NCBI GenBank assembly: GCA_030700225.1
Contig: JAUYJT010000012.1
Location: 1 to 56,162 of the forward strand
Reading direction: 5' to 3'
Origin: Candidatus Nanopelagicales bacterium
GTDB taxonomy: Bacteria; Actinomycetota; Actinomycetes; S36-B12; GCA-2699445
DNA length: 56,162 nt
Under the pieces are notes generated by a model. That model made no database searches, had not been told where the DNA came from, and saw only the letters and a program-made list of their open reading frames with translations. This document shows positions 25,651 through 34,084 of the stretch, one piece after another. Positions within the stretch are counted from its first letter, which is position 1. Each line of letters opens with the position of its first letter. Made by a program: the position numbers and the translations under genes.

Positions 25651-26324
25651 GAGGACTCCGCGATGGGGATCGTGACGCTGACCTTCGTGCCAAGTCCTGG
25701 GGTGCTGCTGATTTCGCAGGAACCGCCGAGCACCACGGCCCTGACTCGCATTGATGCCAGGCCCAGGTTCCCGCGTTCAGTCGGTTCGCGCTCGGCGATG
25801 AGCGCCGGATCGAAACCGACGCCGTCATCCTTGACCGAGCCTGAGATGGAGGTCTTGGTGGAGTGCAGTTCAACCCACACGGACGCTGCGTGGGAGTGCT
25901 TCGCGACGTTGTGAAGCGCCTCGGACATGATGCGGTATAGGGAAATGTCGGCCTTCTGCGGAAGGTAGTCCGCGTCGGCGTCGAAGTGGGCTTCGACGCC
26001 TGTTTCCTCAAGATCGCGGACCTGTGACATCAGCGTCTTGACCAGCCCAAGGGTTTCCAGTGACGCGGGCCGCAGGCGGTAGGCGATGATTCTCGTCTCG
26101 GAAAGAACTTGCCTGAGCAGCTTGGCGCTCCTCAGTATCCGCTTGCGCGTGTCGCCCGACGAGGCGCTTGCGAGCAGGTCCAGTTCGCGAATGGCCGAGG
26201 AGATTGGCTGTGCTAGACCGTCGTGGATCTCCAGGCCGATCAGCTCCAGTTCACGGTCCTGGGCCTCGATGGTGCGCTTCCAGTCGGCGGGTTCGCGGTC
26301 TGCGTTTCGGTTGCGTAACGTCAC
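25644..26324 (-). CDS. Soluble histidine kinase, HisKA_3 type
   Basis: The 226-residue kinase lacks a membrane segment and any clear sensor domain. A short helical N-terminus leads to the HisKA_3 box LELIGLEIHDGLAQPISSAI (phospho-His in EIHDG). The ATPase domain follows with the N box YRIMSEALHNVAKHSHA, the G1 box DDGVGFDP and the G2 box GNLGLASMRVRA. It should phosphorylate the NarL-type regulator it overlaps. With no sensor of its own, input may come from a cytoplasmic signal or a partner protein. The start is GTG 26324. It opens the minus-strand arm of the island. Confidence 0.9.
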   Translation of the reverse strand: MTLRNRNADREPADWKRTIEAQDRELELIGLEIHDGLAQPISSAIRELDLLASASSGDTRKRILRSAKLLRQVLSETRIIAYRLRPASLETLGLVKTLMSQVRDLEETGVEAHFDADADYLPQKADISLYRIMSEALHNVAKHSHAASVWVELHSTKTSISGSVKDDGVGFDPALIAEREPTERGNLGLASMRVRAVVLGGSCEISSTPGLGTKVSVTIPIAESSW

Positions 26325-26822
26325 TAGTCACCGCCGCTCATTCTGCAGGGCACTGCCTGGGACGCGTTCCCCTCACCCGTGGCTGGCCGTGCGTCTTCAC
26401 CCGTGCCTGCGCTCGCGTTACCGACGTCGCGGGGGGGCGGGGGGGGGTATCGCGGATGAACTCTTCACGCCCATCCCCCTCTCCCGCCAAAGTGACCCGT
26501 TCCCATCATGGCAGCTCATGGCTCAAGCACGCCCAAAACCAATGTAGGTGGTCTGATGGCCACGTCGCGCGTTGTCCAGTAGGTTGCTGTCGCCTGAGTG
26601 TGGACCCGTGTGGGTCGCCCCCGCGCCGACTGGTGCCGCGAGCTGACCTGACTGCCACAACTGGGCGCCCCATCAGCCCAGTTGCGCAGCGCGTGAATAT
26701 GGTCACTCAGCGCCTCAAGATGGCTAGCTGCGGGTGGCGACCTCATATGAGGGTGGCGAGGCTTGGAAGTGCAAGAGAAAGTTGATGTGGCACCGACCGG
26801 TGGCACTGAAAGGATGGATGGC
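26325..26822. promoter_or_regulatory. Divergent control region between the two-component genes and gvpA
   Basis: This 498-bp gap has no convincing coding frame. It holds a G-tract (seven G, one C, nine G; 26431-26447) and, 70 bp before gvpA, the palindrome CCTCATATGAGG (26741-26752) bracketed by two direct copies of GGGTGGCGA (26732-26740 and 26751-26759). The repeats are 19 bp apart start to start. This looks like an operator for a dimeric regulator, possibly the NarL-type protein encoded next door. Promoter hexamers could not be assigned with confidence. Confidence 0.5.
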
Positions 26823-27038
26823 ATGGCTATCGAAACTGCAAACTCGTCCTCGAGCCTGGTTGAGGTCGTAGACCGCATTCTCGACAAGGGCGTAGTGGTC
26901 GATGCTTGGATTCGCGTCTCCCTGGTGGGGATCGAGCTCCTTGCGATCGAGGCCCGCGTTGTGATCGCGTCGGTTGACACTTGGCTGAAGTACGCCGAGG
27001 CCGTTGGCCTGACGAAGGCAGAAGAGGTCGCCGCATAG
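26823..27038 (+). CDS. gvpA: Gas vesicle structural protein GvpA
   Basis: GvpA is the small amphipathic protein that builds the ribbed gas-vesicle wall. The 71-residue product has the full core: [55 protein letters not shown]. The alpha-beta-beta-alpha pattern with the DKG turn is diagnostic. ATG 26823 fits the usual MA(I/V)E start and has AAAGGA 9 nt upstream; an in-frame ATG 9 bases earlier is less likely. It is the first gene of the plus-strand arm and is followed by a long hairpin. Confidence 0.95.
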   Translation: MAIETANSSSSLVEVVDRILDKGVVVDAWIRVSLVGIELLAIEARVVIASVDTWLKYAEAVGLTKAEEVAA

Positions 27039-27055
27039 GCACTCGCTTCATCAAC

Positions 27056-27118
27056 GGCACACGGGATCGGGTGCGCCCTCCCGTGAATGAATCGGGTGGG
27101 CCCCCGATCCCGCGTGCC
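27056..27118 (+). terminator. Long hairpin after gvpA (partial terminator or mRNA stabiliser)
   Basis: Outer arms 27056-27071 and 27103-27118 pair at 15 of 16 positions (GGCACACGGGATCGGG with CCCGATCCCGCGTGCC). Inside, GCCCTCCCG and CGGGTGGGC pair at 8 of 9 around the 9-nt loop TGAATGAAT. The total stem is about 25 bp. No T-run follows. It lies between gvpA and the next gene of the same strand, where it could cut down read-through or protect a short, abundant gvpA message. Confidence 0.7.
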
Positions 27119-27159
27119 GCGCATTGACGGTCAGTCACTACGCAGGAGAAACGATTTGT

Positions 27160-28119
27160 ATGGCATCACGAACAGATGAGATGCGTGACCTCGTGGATGG
27201 TCTCGTTGGAAGTGCCAGGACACGAGTGGAGGGGGAAGCCGCCCGCTTGATGGAAGCCGGGGAGGACGCGCGGGAACGTGCTGTTCAGTTCACGGCGAAC
27301 AGGGCGAGTGTCGATGACTTCATTGAAGACCTGAAGGAGCGTCGCTTAACCAACACGGCCGAGGACGACAGTGCCCGCCGCAGCGCCGACGACGATCGCA
27401 AAGCGAGCGCCGCGGACTTCATGAGCAACGTACAAGTTAGCGTCGCGGGCATCCGAGCGGACGTTTCCAACATGCTGGGTTCGCTGCTTGGCGAGCGCAA
27501 GGCAACATCTGACGCCGACCATCAGGCACGCGACGAGGCGGAGAAGGCGCGTCTGGATGACGCTGCCAACGCGGCTCGGGAGCGGGTGGAGGAAGTGGCC
27601 CAGCGGGTCGCTGACGTTGCCGCCGACCTGACGGACAAGGCTACGACGCGCAAGGCTGAGGCTGAGGCCGACCATCAGGCACGCGACGAGGCGGAGAAGG
27701 CGCGTCTGGATGACGCTGCCAACGCGGCTCGGGCGCGGGTGGAGGAAGTGGCCCAACGGGTCGCTGACGTTGCCGCCGACCTGACGGAACTGGCCGACGA
27801 TCGCGCTGGCGCTGCCGACCTGTGGCGCGAGGGCGTCAAGGCGAGGAGCGACATCCGGTCCGGTGGGGCTCCGGCCGCGAAGCCCAAGGCCGCGAAGCCC
27901 AAGGCTGCGAAGCCCAAGGCTGCGCCAGCAACCAAACGTCGGCCAACGTCAGGTGAGATCTTCTCGTACCTGGCGGACAGCCCCGATGGCAAGACTCTGG
28001 TTGAGCTCGGGGAGCATTTCGATGTTGCCAGGATTGTTCTGACACGCTCTCTGAAGGAGCTGCGTGATCAGAACCTGGTCAGCCAGGACGAAGCGACAAA
28101 GACATACCTCGCGATCTGA
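27160..28119 (+). CDS. GvpC-like repeat protein with C-terminal winged-helix domain
   Basis: A 319-residue charged helical protein. After an N-terminal part (LVDGLVGSARTRVEGEAARL) come two nearly identical helical repeats of about 40 residues starting at ADHQARDEAEKARLDDAANA (DNA repeats 27514-27635 and 27667-27788). A Lys/Pro/Ala linker with three AAKPK units follows, then a compact domain (about 250-319; TSGEIFSYLADSPDGKTLVE, VLTRSLKELRDQNLV) that looks like a winged helix. Tandem charged repeats on the second gene after gvpA recall GvpC, which clamps and stiffens the vesicle wall. The winged helix is not a standard GvpC part. ATG 27160 has AGGAG 11 nt upstream. Confidence 0.7.
   Translation: MASRTDEMRDLVDGLVGSARTRVEGEAARLMEAGEDARERAVQFTANRASVDDFIEDLKERRLTNTAEDDSARRSADDDRKASAADFMSNVQVSVAGIRADVSNMLGSLLGERKATSDADHQARDEAEKARLDDAANAARERVEEVAQRVADVAADLTDKATTRKAEAEADHQARDEAEKARLDDAANAARARVEEVAQRVADVAADLTELADDRAGAADLWREGVKARSDIRSGGAPAAKPKAAKPKAAKPKAAPATKRRPTSGEIFSYLADSPDGKTLVELGEHFDVARIVLTRSLKELRDQNLVSQDEATKTYLAI
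27514..27788 (+). repeat. 122-bp near-identical direct repeat inside the GvpC-like gene
   Basis: Copies at 27514-27635 and 27667-27788 (period 153 bp) differ at only about two positions in 122 bp. The match at the DNA level, including third codon positions, shows a recent duplication or ongoing gene conversion. Confidence 0.85.
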
Positions 28120-28172
28120 GCCGTGGGCAGCACTGGGTGCCCGGGCTGTGAGGGATGGGTAACTGATAGTAC

Positions 28173-28216
28173 GGTGCCCCTAGAAGGGTGTGCATGAGGC
28201 GCCCTCTAGGAGCACC
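28173..28216 (+). promoter_or_regulatory. Long hairpin upstream of gvpN
   Basis: Arm 28173-28191 (GGTGCCCCTAGAAGGGTGT) pairs with 28199-28216 (GCGCCCTCTAGGAGCACC), with one mismatch, one bulged A and two G-U pairs around a 7-nt loop. It lies 53 bp after the GvpC-like stop and 20 bp before the gvpN start. It may end most GvpC-like transcripts or sit in the gvpN leader. Confidence 0.55.
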
Positions 28217-28236
28217 GGAACGAGAGGACAAGGTTG

Positions 28237-29214
28237 ATGACGTCAGTTGTTAGAGCCGTGCCGCGCAAGAACTTCGTGGCTACTCCATACATCGAGCAGT
28301 TGACCGCGCGGGGACTTGACTACTTGGCTGCCGATTTCCCGCTTCACCTATGTGGACCGTCAGGTGTGGGCAAGACGACCCTCGCGATGCACATAGCCCA
28401 CAAGCTGGGCCGACCGGTAATGCTAATGAGCGGTGACGACGAGTTTGGCAGCTCCGACCTAGTCGGCGGCGCCACCGGCTACAACCGGCGCCGGACAGTC
28501 GACCGCTTCATTCGGTCTGTGACCAAAGTCGAGGAGTCGATGCGCGAGCAATGGGTCGACAACCGCTTGACGGTGGCCTGCCGTGAGGGACTGACCCTAG
28601 TATACGACGAGTTCACTCGGTCGCGGCCGGAAGCGAACAACGCGCTGCTGTCGGTTCTGGAGGAAGGGATACTGATCCTTCCGACGCGGAACAGGGGTTC
28701 GAGCTACCTGAAGGTGCATCCGGAATTCAAGACGATCTTCACGAGCAATCCGGATGAATACGCGGGCGTGCACAAGGCTCAGGACGCTCTCCTCGAACGC
28801 ATGGTGACCATCGACTTGGCATGCTTCGACCACGAGACGGAGACGGCGATCACGCAGGCTCGCTCTGGTGTCGATCAGGCGGATGCGCTCGTCGTCGTGT
28901 CGGTTGTCCGGAAGGTCCGCGAGCTGATCGGCGGCGACCACAGTCCGTCGCTGCGCAGCGCGGTAGTGATCGCGAGGGTGCTTTTCCAGAAGGGCAAGAC
29001 CACCGCTGACGTTGAGATATTCGAGCAGGCCTGTTTGGACGTACTGCTCAGCGCACTCGTGCGGGGCGGATACACGCGTGAGCGGGGAGTGGATGCGGTC
29101 TCCGTCGAGCTTCTCGGTATCGTTCGTGGGTTCGCCGCGCAGCGTCCGAGCCTGCGAGCAAGCGGCGAGGACATCGAGAAGGAGTTCGACGAGCAGCGGG
29201 TACCTATTGCCTAG
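28237..29214 (+). CDS. gvpN: Gas vesicle AAA+ ATPase GvpN
   Basis: GvpN is a MoxR-like ATPase needed for full vesicle growth. The 325-residue protein has Walker A GPSGVGKTT (40-48), the GDDEFGSSDLVGGATGY insert, Walker B LTLVYDEFTRSRPEANN and sensor-1 FKTIFTSNPDEYAGVHKAQDAL. These fit GvpN rather than MoxR. I use ATG 28237 with GAGAGG 9 nt upstream; TTG 28234 is in frame just before it. A strong hairpin precedes the gene. Confidence 0.95.
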   Translation: MTSVVRAVPRKNFVATPYIEQLTARGLDYLAADFPLHLCGPSGVGKTTLAMHIAHKLGRPVMLMSGDDEFGSSDLVGGATGYNRRRTVDRFIRSVTKVEESMREQWVDNRLTVACREGLTLVYDEFTRSRPEANNALLSVLEEGILILPTRNRGSSYLKVHPEFKTIFTSNPDEYAGVHKAQDALLERMVTIDLACFDHETETAITQARSGVDQADALVVVSVVRKVRELIGGDHSPSLRSAVVIARVLFQKGKTTADVEIFEQACLDVLLSALVRGGYTRERGVDAVSVELLGIVRGFAAQRPSLRASGEDIEKEFDEQRVPIA

Positions 29215-29253
29215 GACTCGTTCGCGCACGTATGGACAGGTGGGTAGCCGAAT

Positions 29254-29577
29254 ATGAGCGGCAAACGTAGGGCGCTGCCGGATCTGCCAACGATGCAGGA
29301 CTCCCTCCTGAAGAGGGCGGTTCCTGCCGCGAAGACAGCGGAAGACAATCGGACGGTCTACTTCCAGTTGAGTCTGTTCAGCGCCGAGAAGGACCGACTG
29401 GAGCAACGGCTCCGTGATCTTCGCTCGAAGCAGGAGAACATTCTCGGCCGCCTGAAGACGGTCGACGGCCAGATCAAGAAGCTGCAGGCTAGCCTGTCGA
29501 GCGCCCCGGGAAGCGCCGGGCGCGAGGGCCTGGCGGGCACGTGGCGCGCGTGGAACGAAGTGGACATCGAGTACTGA
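29254..29577 (+). CDS. Coiled-coil gas-vesicle-cluster protein, unassigned
   Basis: A 107-residue protein with a polar N-terminus (MSGKRRALPDLPTMQDSLLK) and a central coiled coil (SAEKDRLEQRLRDLRSKQEN, LKTVDGQIKKLQASLSS). The end is WRAWNEVDIEY. No membrane segment and no Cys. Its size and place after gvpN recall small accessory proteins found in other gvp clusters, but I cannot match it to a named Gvp with confidence. It may help GvpN or bind the vesicle surface. Confidence 0.65.
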   Translation: MSGKRRALPDLPTMQDSLLKRAVPAAKTAEDNRTVYFQLSLFSAEKDRLEQRLRDLRSKQENILGRLKTVDGQIKKLQASLSSAPGSAGREGLAGTWRAWNEVDIEY

Positions 29578-29602
29578 ACTCCCCGGCGAAAGTGAGGACT
29601 GC

Positions 29603-30130
29603 ATGGCATCGGAACGCGACAGACGACCAGGAGGCGGTTCAGGGATATTTGGCGATCTCTCCGAGTTCATCCGGAAGCTGGGCGATCTGGCTCAGGGAGA
29701 ATCGACGAGCGGGCAGAAGGAGTTCACCCTGCCGGGCGGCGCTCAGGGTGTGTACGGATTCTCCGTTCGCATGGGGCTGGGCCGGGAGACGCCCGTTGTG
29801 AGCGAGTTCGGCAACGTGAAGGTGACGAACGAAGGGGCGGTCGTCAGCGAGACGCGAGAGCCACTCATCGACATCTTCGATGAAGGAGATGAGATATTGC
29901 TCGTCGCTGAGCTACCCGGAGTCAAGGACGCCGACGTCGAGCTCGATGTTCGGGGAGACGTCGTCGCGCTAACCGCCAAGGGCACGAAGCAGAAGTACGC
30001 GTGCGAGGCCCTCCTGTCGGCCGAAGTGGACCCGGAGCCAGTGGCCAGGGACTGCGAGAATGGCTACTTGCAGCTTCGGTTCACGAAGAAGTCCGGTTCG
30101 AGTGCCAGTGGCGGATCTGGTAGCGAGTGA
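29603..30130 (+). CDS. gvpH: GvpH-type small heat-shock-like protein (copy 1)
   Basis: A 175-residue protein. A Gly-rich N-terminus (IFGDLSEFIRKLGDLAQGES) precedes an Hsp20/alpha-crystallin-like domain: EPLIDIFDEGDEILLVAELP, GVKDADVELDVRGDVVALTA and a final NGYLQLRFTKK strand. This is the GvpH pattern, proposed in haloarchaea to bind nascent GvpA as a chaperone. ATG 29603 has GAGG 5 nt upstream. A second GvpH lies at 34437. The C-terminal tail is Gly/Ser-rich. Confidence 0.85.
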   Translation: MASERDRRPGGGSGIFGDLSEFIRKLGDLAQGESTSGQKEFTLPGGAQGVYGFSVRMGLGRETPVVSEFGNVKVTNEGAVVSETREPLIDIFDEGDEILLVAELPGVKDADVELDVRGDVVALTAKGTKQKYACEALLSAEVDPEPVARDCENGYLQLRFTKKSGSSASGGSGSE

Positions 30131-30131
30131 C

Positions 30132-32297
30132 GTGAGTGGAGCACTACCCGAATCGAGCGGGCCGCCGTCGCTGAGCCTGCGCGTTGGTGAAGCGCGGCCG
30201 AAGGATTCCGGCCGCGGCATCGCCCGCCTTGATCCCCAAGACATGAAGCGGCTGGGGGTCAAGATCGGTGACGTCGTCGCTGTCACGGGGAAACGAACCG
30301 TCCCTTTGAAGGTCGTGCCCGTCTACCCGGAAGACCGCGGCAATGAGCTGATGCAGATCGACGGCATCGCCCGTGAGAACGCCGGTGTGGGTATCGACGA
30401 ACGGGTGACGGTCAAGTCGGCCAGTGTCGAGAGCGCCCGGGTCGTCGCGCTGGAACCTCTGGGACCGTCGCGGCTGAGCAAGCAGGCCCGTGACGCGTCC
30501 TACATCGGGCGTCTTGTCGACGGTCTGGTGGTTCAAGCTGGTGACCGCGTCCGCGTCAACCTGTTCGGTTCGCGTCCGCAGGACTTCAAAGTCACCAACA
30601 CATCACCTGGCGGTTTCGTGCTCGTCCAGGAAGGCACCCGGGTCAAGGTGGACACGGGGGCTGACGGGGCGGCGGCTGCCCGCAACGGCGTCTCGGTGTC
30701 CTACGAGGACGTGGGCGGACTTGGTAGGACCCTTGCCCGGCTCAGGGAGATGATCGAGCTCCCGTTGCGCTTCCCCGAGGTCTTCGATCGCCTAGGCATC
30801 GATCCGCCCAAAGGTGTCCTGTTGTACGGACCGCCAGGCTGCGGCAAGACGCTGATCGCCCGCGCTGTCGCGCATGAAACCTCGGCACACTTCATCCACG
30901 TGAACGGGCCGGAGATCATGGCCAAGTTCTACGGGGAGAGCGAGGCGAACCTGCGCAAGATATTCCAGGAGGCGGAGAAGAACGCCCCGAGCATCGTGTT
31001 CCTGGACGAGCTGGACGCCATCGCGCCGAAGCGCTCAGAAGTGCAAGGCGAGGTCGAGAAGCGTGTCGTCGCGCAGATGCTCTCGCTGCTGGATGGTGTG
31101 ACGTCACGCGGCCAGGTCATCGTCATGGGCGCGACCAACATCCCGGACAACATCGATCCAGCACTGCGTCGTCCCGGCAGGCTTGACCGCGAAATCGAGA
31201 TCCCGATCCCGGACCGCCACGGACGCCGTCAGATCCTCGAGATTCACACGCGCGGGATGCCCCTGGACAACAGCGTAGACATCGAGTACCTGGCCTCGGT
31301 AACTCATGGGTACGTCGGGGCGGACCTCGCGGCTCTCGGACGGGAGGCCGCGATGATCGCCCTGCGCCGGATCATCCCCAGCATCGACCTGGCAGCGGCC
31401 GAGATTCCATACGAGGAACTCCTCGCGCTCACGGTCGGCGCTCCGGACTTCGAGACGGCGCTGCGCGAAGTGGAGCCGTCGATGATCAGGGAGTTCTTCA
31501 TCGAGGTTCCGGACACTCGCTGGAGTGACATCGGGGGGCTCGAAAGCGTCAAGCAGCACTTGCGGGAAACGATCGAGTGGCCGCAGATCCATGAGGGCTT
31601 GTTCGCCCACGCCGGCGCGGCGCCGCCGAAGGGGATACTGCTGATCGGACCCCCTGGCTGTGGCAAGACGCTGATGGCGAAAGCCGTAGCTCACGAGTCA
31701 AACGCGAACTTCATTTCCGTGAAGGGTCCCGAGCTAGTCTCCAAGTGGGTGGGGGAATCCGAGAAGGGCGTGCGCGAGGTCTTCAAGAAGGCACGTCAGG
31801 CCGCGCCTTGCATCGTCTTCCTGGACGAGATAGACGTCATGGCCGCGCGCCGCGGCTCCAGCAGCGGTGAGCGCGTGACCGAGCGCATGCTCGGGCAGAT
31901 CCTTACCGAACTGGACGGTATCGAGGAGTTGCGTGGCGTGACTGTGCTCGGCGCCACCAACCGCCTCGACGTCGTAGACCCCGCCCTGACGCGCCCTGGA
32001 CGCTTCGATCTGATCGTCGAGATAGCGCCACCGGACACCGCCGACAGGAGGGCCATCCTCGATGTGCACACGCGCAAGGGCGTGCTCGACCGCAAGATCA
32101 ACCTGGACTCGCTGGCGGAGCGGACCGAGGGCTTCGTGGGCGCTGATCTGGCCGAGCTGTGCCGCGAGGCAACCATGGGCGCGATCCGCGAGTTCGTGGC
32201 TGCGGACACAAAGCCGGCTTTGTCGGCTTTCAAGGTGACCCCGGCGCACTTCGAGAAGGCTCTGACCTCTTTGAACCAGAAGCCTCAAAATGCCTGA
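30132..32297 (+). CDS. CDC48/VAT-type double AAA+ ATPase
   Basis: About 721 residues with the full CDC48 plan: N-terminal double-psi barrel ([20 protein letters not shown] to about 190), then D1 with Walker A GPPGCGKT (233-240) and [14 protein letters not shown], then D2 with GPPGCGKT (506-513), [15 protein letters not shown] and GRFD arginine-finger region. Such unfoldases pull proteins out of complexes and are typical of archaea and eukaryotes; bacterial copies are scattered and several lie in gas-vesicle clusters. GTG 30132 directly follows the GvpH stop; GTG 30108 in frame is an alternative. The next gene overlaps its end by 8 nt. Confidence 0.92.
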   Translation: MSGALPESSGPPSLSLRVGEARPKDSGRGIARLDPQDMKRLGVKIGDVVAVTGKRTVPLKVVPVYPEDRGNELMQIDGIARENAGVGIDERVTVKSASVESARVVALEPLGPSRLSKQARDASYIGRLVDGLVVQAGDRVRVNLFGSRPQDFKVTNTSPGGFVLVQEGTRVKVDTGADGAAAARNGVSVSYEDVGGLGRTLARLREMIELPLRFPEVFDRLGIDPPKGVLLYGPPGCGKTLIARAVAHETSAHFIHVNGPEIMAKFYGESEANLRKIFQEAEKNAPSIVFLDELDAIAPKRSEVQGEVEKRVVAQMLSLLDGVTSRGQVIVMGATNIPDNIDPALRRPGRLDREIEIPIPDRHGRRQILEIHTRGMPLDNSVDIEYLASVTHGYVGADLAALGREAAMIALRRIIPSIDLAAAEIPYEELLALTVGAPDFETALREVEPSMIREFFIEVPDTRWSDIGGLESVKQHLRETIEWPQIHEGLFAHAGAAPPKGILLIGPPGCGKTLMAKAVAHESNANFISVKGPELVSKWVGESEKGVREVFKKARQAAPCIVFLDEIDVMAARRGSSSGERVTERMLGQILTELDGIEELRGVTVLGATNRLDVVDPALTRPGRFDLIVEIAPPDTADRRAILDVHTRKGVLDRKINLDSLAERTEGFVGADLAELCREATMGAIREFVAADTKPALSAFKVTPAHFEKALTSLNQKPQNA

Positions 32298-33315
32298 GCA
32301 GGGCATCTACCTGTTCGCGGTCGCCGCGTCGGATCGTTTCGCGCGGCGGCTGCCGATCCCGGCGCTGCCCGACCAGTTCGGAGATGTCGAGGCGATCACT
32401 GTTGACGGCATCGTGGCGCTCGGAAGCACTTACAGCGGTTCCGCCGCGGAAGACATCCCGCAGTCGGAAGTCGTCAGGAACCTGGTTCTGCACCAGAAGG
32501 TCATCGAGCTCGCGAGGGAGCGCGACAGTGTGCTGCCGGTGCGCCTCGGGACGATCGTTCCCGACGAAGAGGCGGTGTGTCGGCTCCTGCGCGCCAGCGC
32601 GGATCTGATCCGCGACGTGTGGCAGCGGTTCCGGGATGTCGCCGAGATCGATGTCGCGGTCACCTGGGACCTTGACGAGGTCCTGAAGGAAGTTGCCGCC
32701 GATCCTGAGGTGCGCGCGGCAAGAGACGCAGCGCAGAACGCACCCGCGGAATTGCGGTCGTCGCTCGCGATCGATGTGGGCAAGCTCGTCAGCGCCAAGC
32801 TGGACGAACGCCGCGGTGACGTCCAGGGCCTGATGACCCAGACCCTGCTTCCCCATGTCCGGGATACGCAGCACAATGCGCTGGCCTCCGATGTCCTGGT
32901 TTGCAACTCGGCGTTCCTGGTGTCGGCTGGCGAGATGGCGGCGTTCGACGACGCGCTGCGCGTGGTCGACACGAAGCTGGAGGGGCGGTACAACTTCCGC
33001 CGTGTTGGGCCGCTGCCTGCATTCAGCTTCGCGACCATGCATCTGCGGGAGATAGGGGTCGACCAGCTGGAAGCTGCCCGCAAGCTGCTCGACCTGCCGG
33101 ACGACTACGACGAGGAGACGGTCGAGGCGAAGTACCGTGCGCTGGCCGTGCGTCTGCATCCAGACACGAACCCCGGTGACGAGACCGCGCCCGATCGTTT
33201 CGAGGATCTTTCAAGGGCGCGCGCTGACCTGATCACGGCGTGCGGGAACGGTGGCGCGGGGACCGGAGCCCCGGTGTTGTACTTCTCCGTCGAGCGCAGT
33301 CTCGGGAGGGGCTGA
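32290..33315 (+). CDS. GvpF/GvpL protein fused to a C-terminal J-domain
   Basis: Residues 1-250 form a GvpF/L protein: GIYLFAVAASD, VLPVRLGTIVPDEEAVC, VCNSAFLVSAGEMAAFDDAL and GRYNFRRVGPLPAFSF, the family's ferredoxin-like ending. Residues about 260-320 are a DnaJ J-domain: EAARKLLDLPDDYDEETVEA, then KYRALAVRLHPDTNPGDE with the HPD tripeptide at 290-292 that triggers Hsp70 ATPase activity, and helix IV ALSRARADL-like end. GvpF binds GvpA early in assembly, so this fusion would bring DnaK to GvpA. The cluster has its own DnaK at 37897. It overlaps the CDC48 gene by 8 nt. Confidence 0.87.
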   Translation: MPEQGIYLFAVAASDRFARRLPIPALPDQFGDVEAITVDGIVALGSTYSGSAAEDIPQSEVVRNLVLHQKVIELARERDSVLPVRLGTIVPDEEAVCRLLRASADLIRDVWQRFRDVAEIDVAVTWDLDEVLKEVAADPEVRAARDAAQNAPAELRSSLAIDVGKLVSAKLDERRGDVQGLMTQTLLPHVRDTQHNALASDVLVCNSAFLVSAGEMAAFDDALRVVDTKLEGRYNFRRVGPLPAFSFATMHLREIGVDQLEAARKLLDLPDDYDEETVEAKYRALAVRLHPDTNPGDETAPDRFEDLSRARADLITACGNGGAGTGAPVLYFSVERSLGRG

Positions 33316-33316
33316 G

Positions 33317-34084
33317 ATGACAGCCGCGACCGAGGCGAAGCCCGTCTACTTCTACGGACTGGTCAAGGGCGACATCTGTGACGCTCTGGCGGCGATCCCG
33401 ACGATCGACGGTGAGCAGGGACTGTTCGGCATTAAGCATGGGGACCTCACGGCCGTAGTCAGCGAGGCGCGGCGTGAGCGCTATCAGGTCTCACGCAAGT
33501 TCATGCTCGGCCACGAGGCTGTCGTGGAGGCGGCGATGAGCGTTCAGGGAATCCTTCCGGCGCGATTCGGCATGGTTCAGGATGGCGCCTCGATCGTTGA
33601 TGACCTGCTTGCCCCGCACCATGATCGGCTCGTCAACGAGCTCAGCAGCACGGCCGGATGCATTGAAGTCGGCGTGAAGATCTCCTGGAAGGACCTCCAG
33701 GAGATCATCGCCGGTATCGTCGCTGGCGACCCCATCCTGCAGGCGGCCCGCAAACGCCTTGGGCCGCGCACGCCGCAGCGGACGCGCCTCGACATCGGCA
33801 AGCGCGTCGAGCGGGCCATCGAGAAGGCGAAGGCCGCGGAGTCAGGCCGACTGCTAGAAGAACTGAAGGAGTCTGGCGGCCCGGTCGAGGTCTCGGTGGG
33901 CAAGTGTATCGCCGAGAAGATGGTCGTCAACGCCTCCTTCCTGGTTCGCAAGGTCGCGGAGGATCTGTTCACGTCGGCGATCGAGGCATTCGACAAGGCG
34001 ACCAACGACAGGTACTTGGTCCAAGTCGTTGGGCCATTGCCGCCGTACAGCTTCGTGATGTTCGGACGGGCGGAGGATCGATGA
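33317..34084 (+). CDS. gvpF: Gas vesicle protein GvpF/GvpL (second copy)
   Basis: A 255-residue GvpF/L protein with no added domain: YFYGLVKGDICDALA, GDLTAVVSEARRERY, ILPARFGMVQDGASIVDDLL, VVNASFLVRKVAEDLFTSAI and RYLVQVVGPLPPYSFVMF. The ILPARFG and GPLPPYSF motifs are the family hallmarks. ATG 33317 follows the previous stop by one base with GGGAGGGG upstream. The stop overlaps gvpG (ATGA), the usual gvpF-gvpG order. Whether it is functionally F or L cannot be told. Confidence 0.92.
   Translation: MTAATEAKPVYFYGLVKGDICDALAAIPTIDGEQGLFGIKHGDLTAVVSEARRERYQVSRKFMLGHEAVVEAAMSVQGILPARFGMVQDGASIVDDLLAPHHDRLVNELSSTAGCIEVGVKISWKDLQEIIAGIVAGDPILQAARKRLGPRTPQRTRLDIGKRVERAIEKAKAAESGRLLEELKESGGPVEVSVGKCIAEKMVVNASFLVRKVAEDLFTSAIEAFDKATNDRYLVQVVGPLPPYSFVMFGRAEDR

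Noticed and set aside
26431-26447. G-run as a phase-variable tract for gvpA or the kinase
   Set aside because: It lies about 100 bp before the kinase start and 375 bp before gvpA, in neither coding region nor a clear promoter spacer. Its length could still vary, but I have no evidence for switching.
29254-29577. GrpE for the cluster's DnaK
   Set aside because: The protein has a coiled coil but lacks the GrpE beta-domain and its signature, so I left it unassigned.
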